From Acidobacteriota bacterium (GTDB lineage Bacteria > Acidobacteriota > Terriglobia > Acidiferrales > UBA7541): DNA of 14,379 nucleotides. A program made the position numbers and the translations under genes. The first letter of the stretch is position 1; each line of letters begins with the position of its first letter. This document shows positions 13,809 through 14,379 of the stretch, one piece after another. The stretch is from contig QHZC01000657.1 of the NCBI GenBank assembly GCA_003224515.1, positions 1 through 14,379 of the forward strand. Direction: 5' to 3'. Under the pieces are notes generated by a model. That model worked only from the letters and a program-made list of their open reading frames with translations, did not search any database and was not told the origin of the DNA.

Positions 13809-14379
13809 CCCTGACAGGAAACCGCAAAAACACGCGGTCGAGGCAGTCGAGAACCCATCCCGGGTGTCCCGGTGGATGCCGTGGAACCAGCCAGAAATCC
13901 CGGCGCGGACCAGCACCAGGTCCTGCAGGTGAAAAGTCCCCTCTCGCACAAACCAAGACGAGCACGCCGCTCGCGCCGCACCTCACTGCCTTCTTCGAGC
14001 AACGACTGCCCATCGAACGAGGCGCAAGCGAGAACACACGTGACTCCTATGCGTACGCCTTCCAGTTGCTCTTAACCTTCGCCAGCAAGCACCTCCAGGC
14101 AGCGCCATCCCAGTTGACGGTGGAGCAAATCGATGCGCCGCTCGTGCTCGATTTCCTGAACGATCTGGAAACCACACGCGGCAATGGAGCAAGCTCTCGA
14201 AACATCCGGCTGGCCGCGATCAAATCCTTCATGCACTTCCTGGAATATCGCATCCCGTCGGCGATCGAGCAGATCCGGCGCATCCTGGCGATTCCCGCCA
14301 AGAAAACCGAGTCAAAACTGGTCCGGCATCTGACGGCGGAGGAAATCCAGGGTCTGCTGAATTCGCCCGACCCAACCGG
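13805..14379 (+). CDS. ritC: RitC2 tyrosine recombinase, N-terminal part (runs off the window)
   Basis: It opens at ATG 13805, overlapping the ritB2 stop by 4 bp, with GGAAGG at 13794-13799, and stays open to the last base (191 codons). From about residue 49, TPLAPHLTAFFEQRLP, it aligns with RitC1 (TPLAPYITAFLRERLP) through IDAPLVLDFLNDLE, RLAAIKSFMHFLEYR and ILAIPAKK. So the SAM-like DNA-binding domain is present and the catalytic domain begins at the window edge. Unlike RitC1 it has about 48 extra N-terminal residues rich in Arg, Lys, Gly, Ser and Pro (MTLTGNRKNTRSRQSRTHPG and on). No in-frame ATG follows closely, so either the extension is real or a small frameshift separates the ATG from the conserved part. 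Confidence 0.88.
   Translation, partial: MTLTGNRKNTRSRQSRTHPGCPGGCRGTSQKSRRGPAPGPAGEKSPLAQTKTSTPLAPHLTAFFEQRLPIERGASENTRDSYAYAFQLLLTFASKHLQAAPSQLTVEQIDAPLVLDFLNDLETTRGNGASSRNIRLAAIKSFMHFLEYRIPSAIEQIRRILAIPAKKTESKLVRHLTAEEIQGLLNSPDPT

Larger units (their letters stand above)
11728..14379 (+). mobile_element. RIT2: recombinase-in-trio element (right end outside window)
   Basis: Three consecutive, distinct tyrosine recombinases on one strand, with 2-bp spacing then a 4-bp overlap, in the order A-B-C. This is the defining layout of RIT elements. ritA2 and ritB2 are intact and ritC2 is open to the edge. The left boundary is uncertain: either just before ritA2 or as far left as about 11023, where RIT1-end-like motifs appear, which would place the zinc-ribbon gene inside. 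Confidence 0.85.

Noticed and set aside
1..14379. tRNA, rRNA, CRISPR arrays or toxin-antitoxin pairs
   Set aside because: I looked for these on both strands and saw no supported example.

Overview
The window is an accessory, transposon-dense stretch of a GC-rich bacterial genome. The host is most likely a Gram-negative soil or environmental bacterium, because a heavy-metal RND efflux operon (needing an outer membrane) and the IS mixture are present. An acidobacterial origin is my impression from the protein style, not something the sequence proves. There is almost no ordinary host DNA: a 38-codon tail of a CoA-binding protein gene at the left edge, and a decayed metal-efflux operon.

Left part (1-5250). 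The CoA-binding gene tail (3-119) is followed immediately by an intact-looking 1,965-bp IS701-like element (120-2084). Its ends match at 19 of 24 positions and it is flanked by CTAG on both sides. It carries two minus-strand genes: a small cysteine-containing protein resembling DUF6788 and a 459-residue DDE transposase. Both starts are overlaid by the same 8-6-8 palindrome. The element abuts an HlyD/CusB-type periplasmic adaptor (2085-3245) just where its lipobox should be, so the adaptor has lost its start. The CusA/CzcA-type pump gene that follows (3254-5212) has two single-base frameshifts and loses homology after about 5086. The operon is dead. A strong intrinsic terminator for minus-strand transcription lies at 5221-5250.

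Middle part (5250-8482). A possible small membrane protein, a 508-bp stretch with a tandem 12-mer and an inverted repeat, a truncated IS256-family transposase, a long hairpin at 6895-6955, then an IS21-family remnant with intact istB and a frameshifted istA cut off on its N-terminal side.

Right part (8483-14379). This is the most interesting region. Two operons of tyrosine recombinases in the RIT (recombinase-in-trio) arrangement face away from each other. RIT1 (minus strand, 8483 to about 10450) begins at a perfect 30-bp palindrome that coincides with the break in istA. It retains ritC (with an in-frame TGA) and most of ritB, and has lost ritA at a junction with an ISKra4-family transposase fragment. 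RIT2 (plus strand, from 11728 off the right edge) has intact ritA and ritB and an open, partial ritC with an unusual basic N-terminal extension. A basic zinc-ribbon protein gene ends 8 bp before ritA2 and may belong to the same unit. The left flank of RIT2 shares short motifs, in the same order, with the palindromic end of RIT1.

The genes do not form one pathway. The region is a stack of mobile elements in which later arrivals truncated earlier ones. Only the IS701-like element and RIT2 look potentially active.
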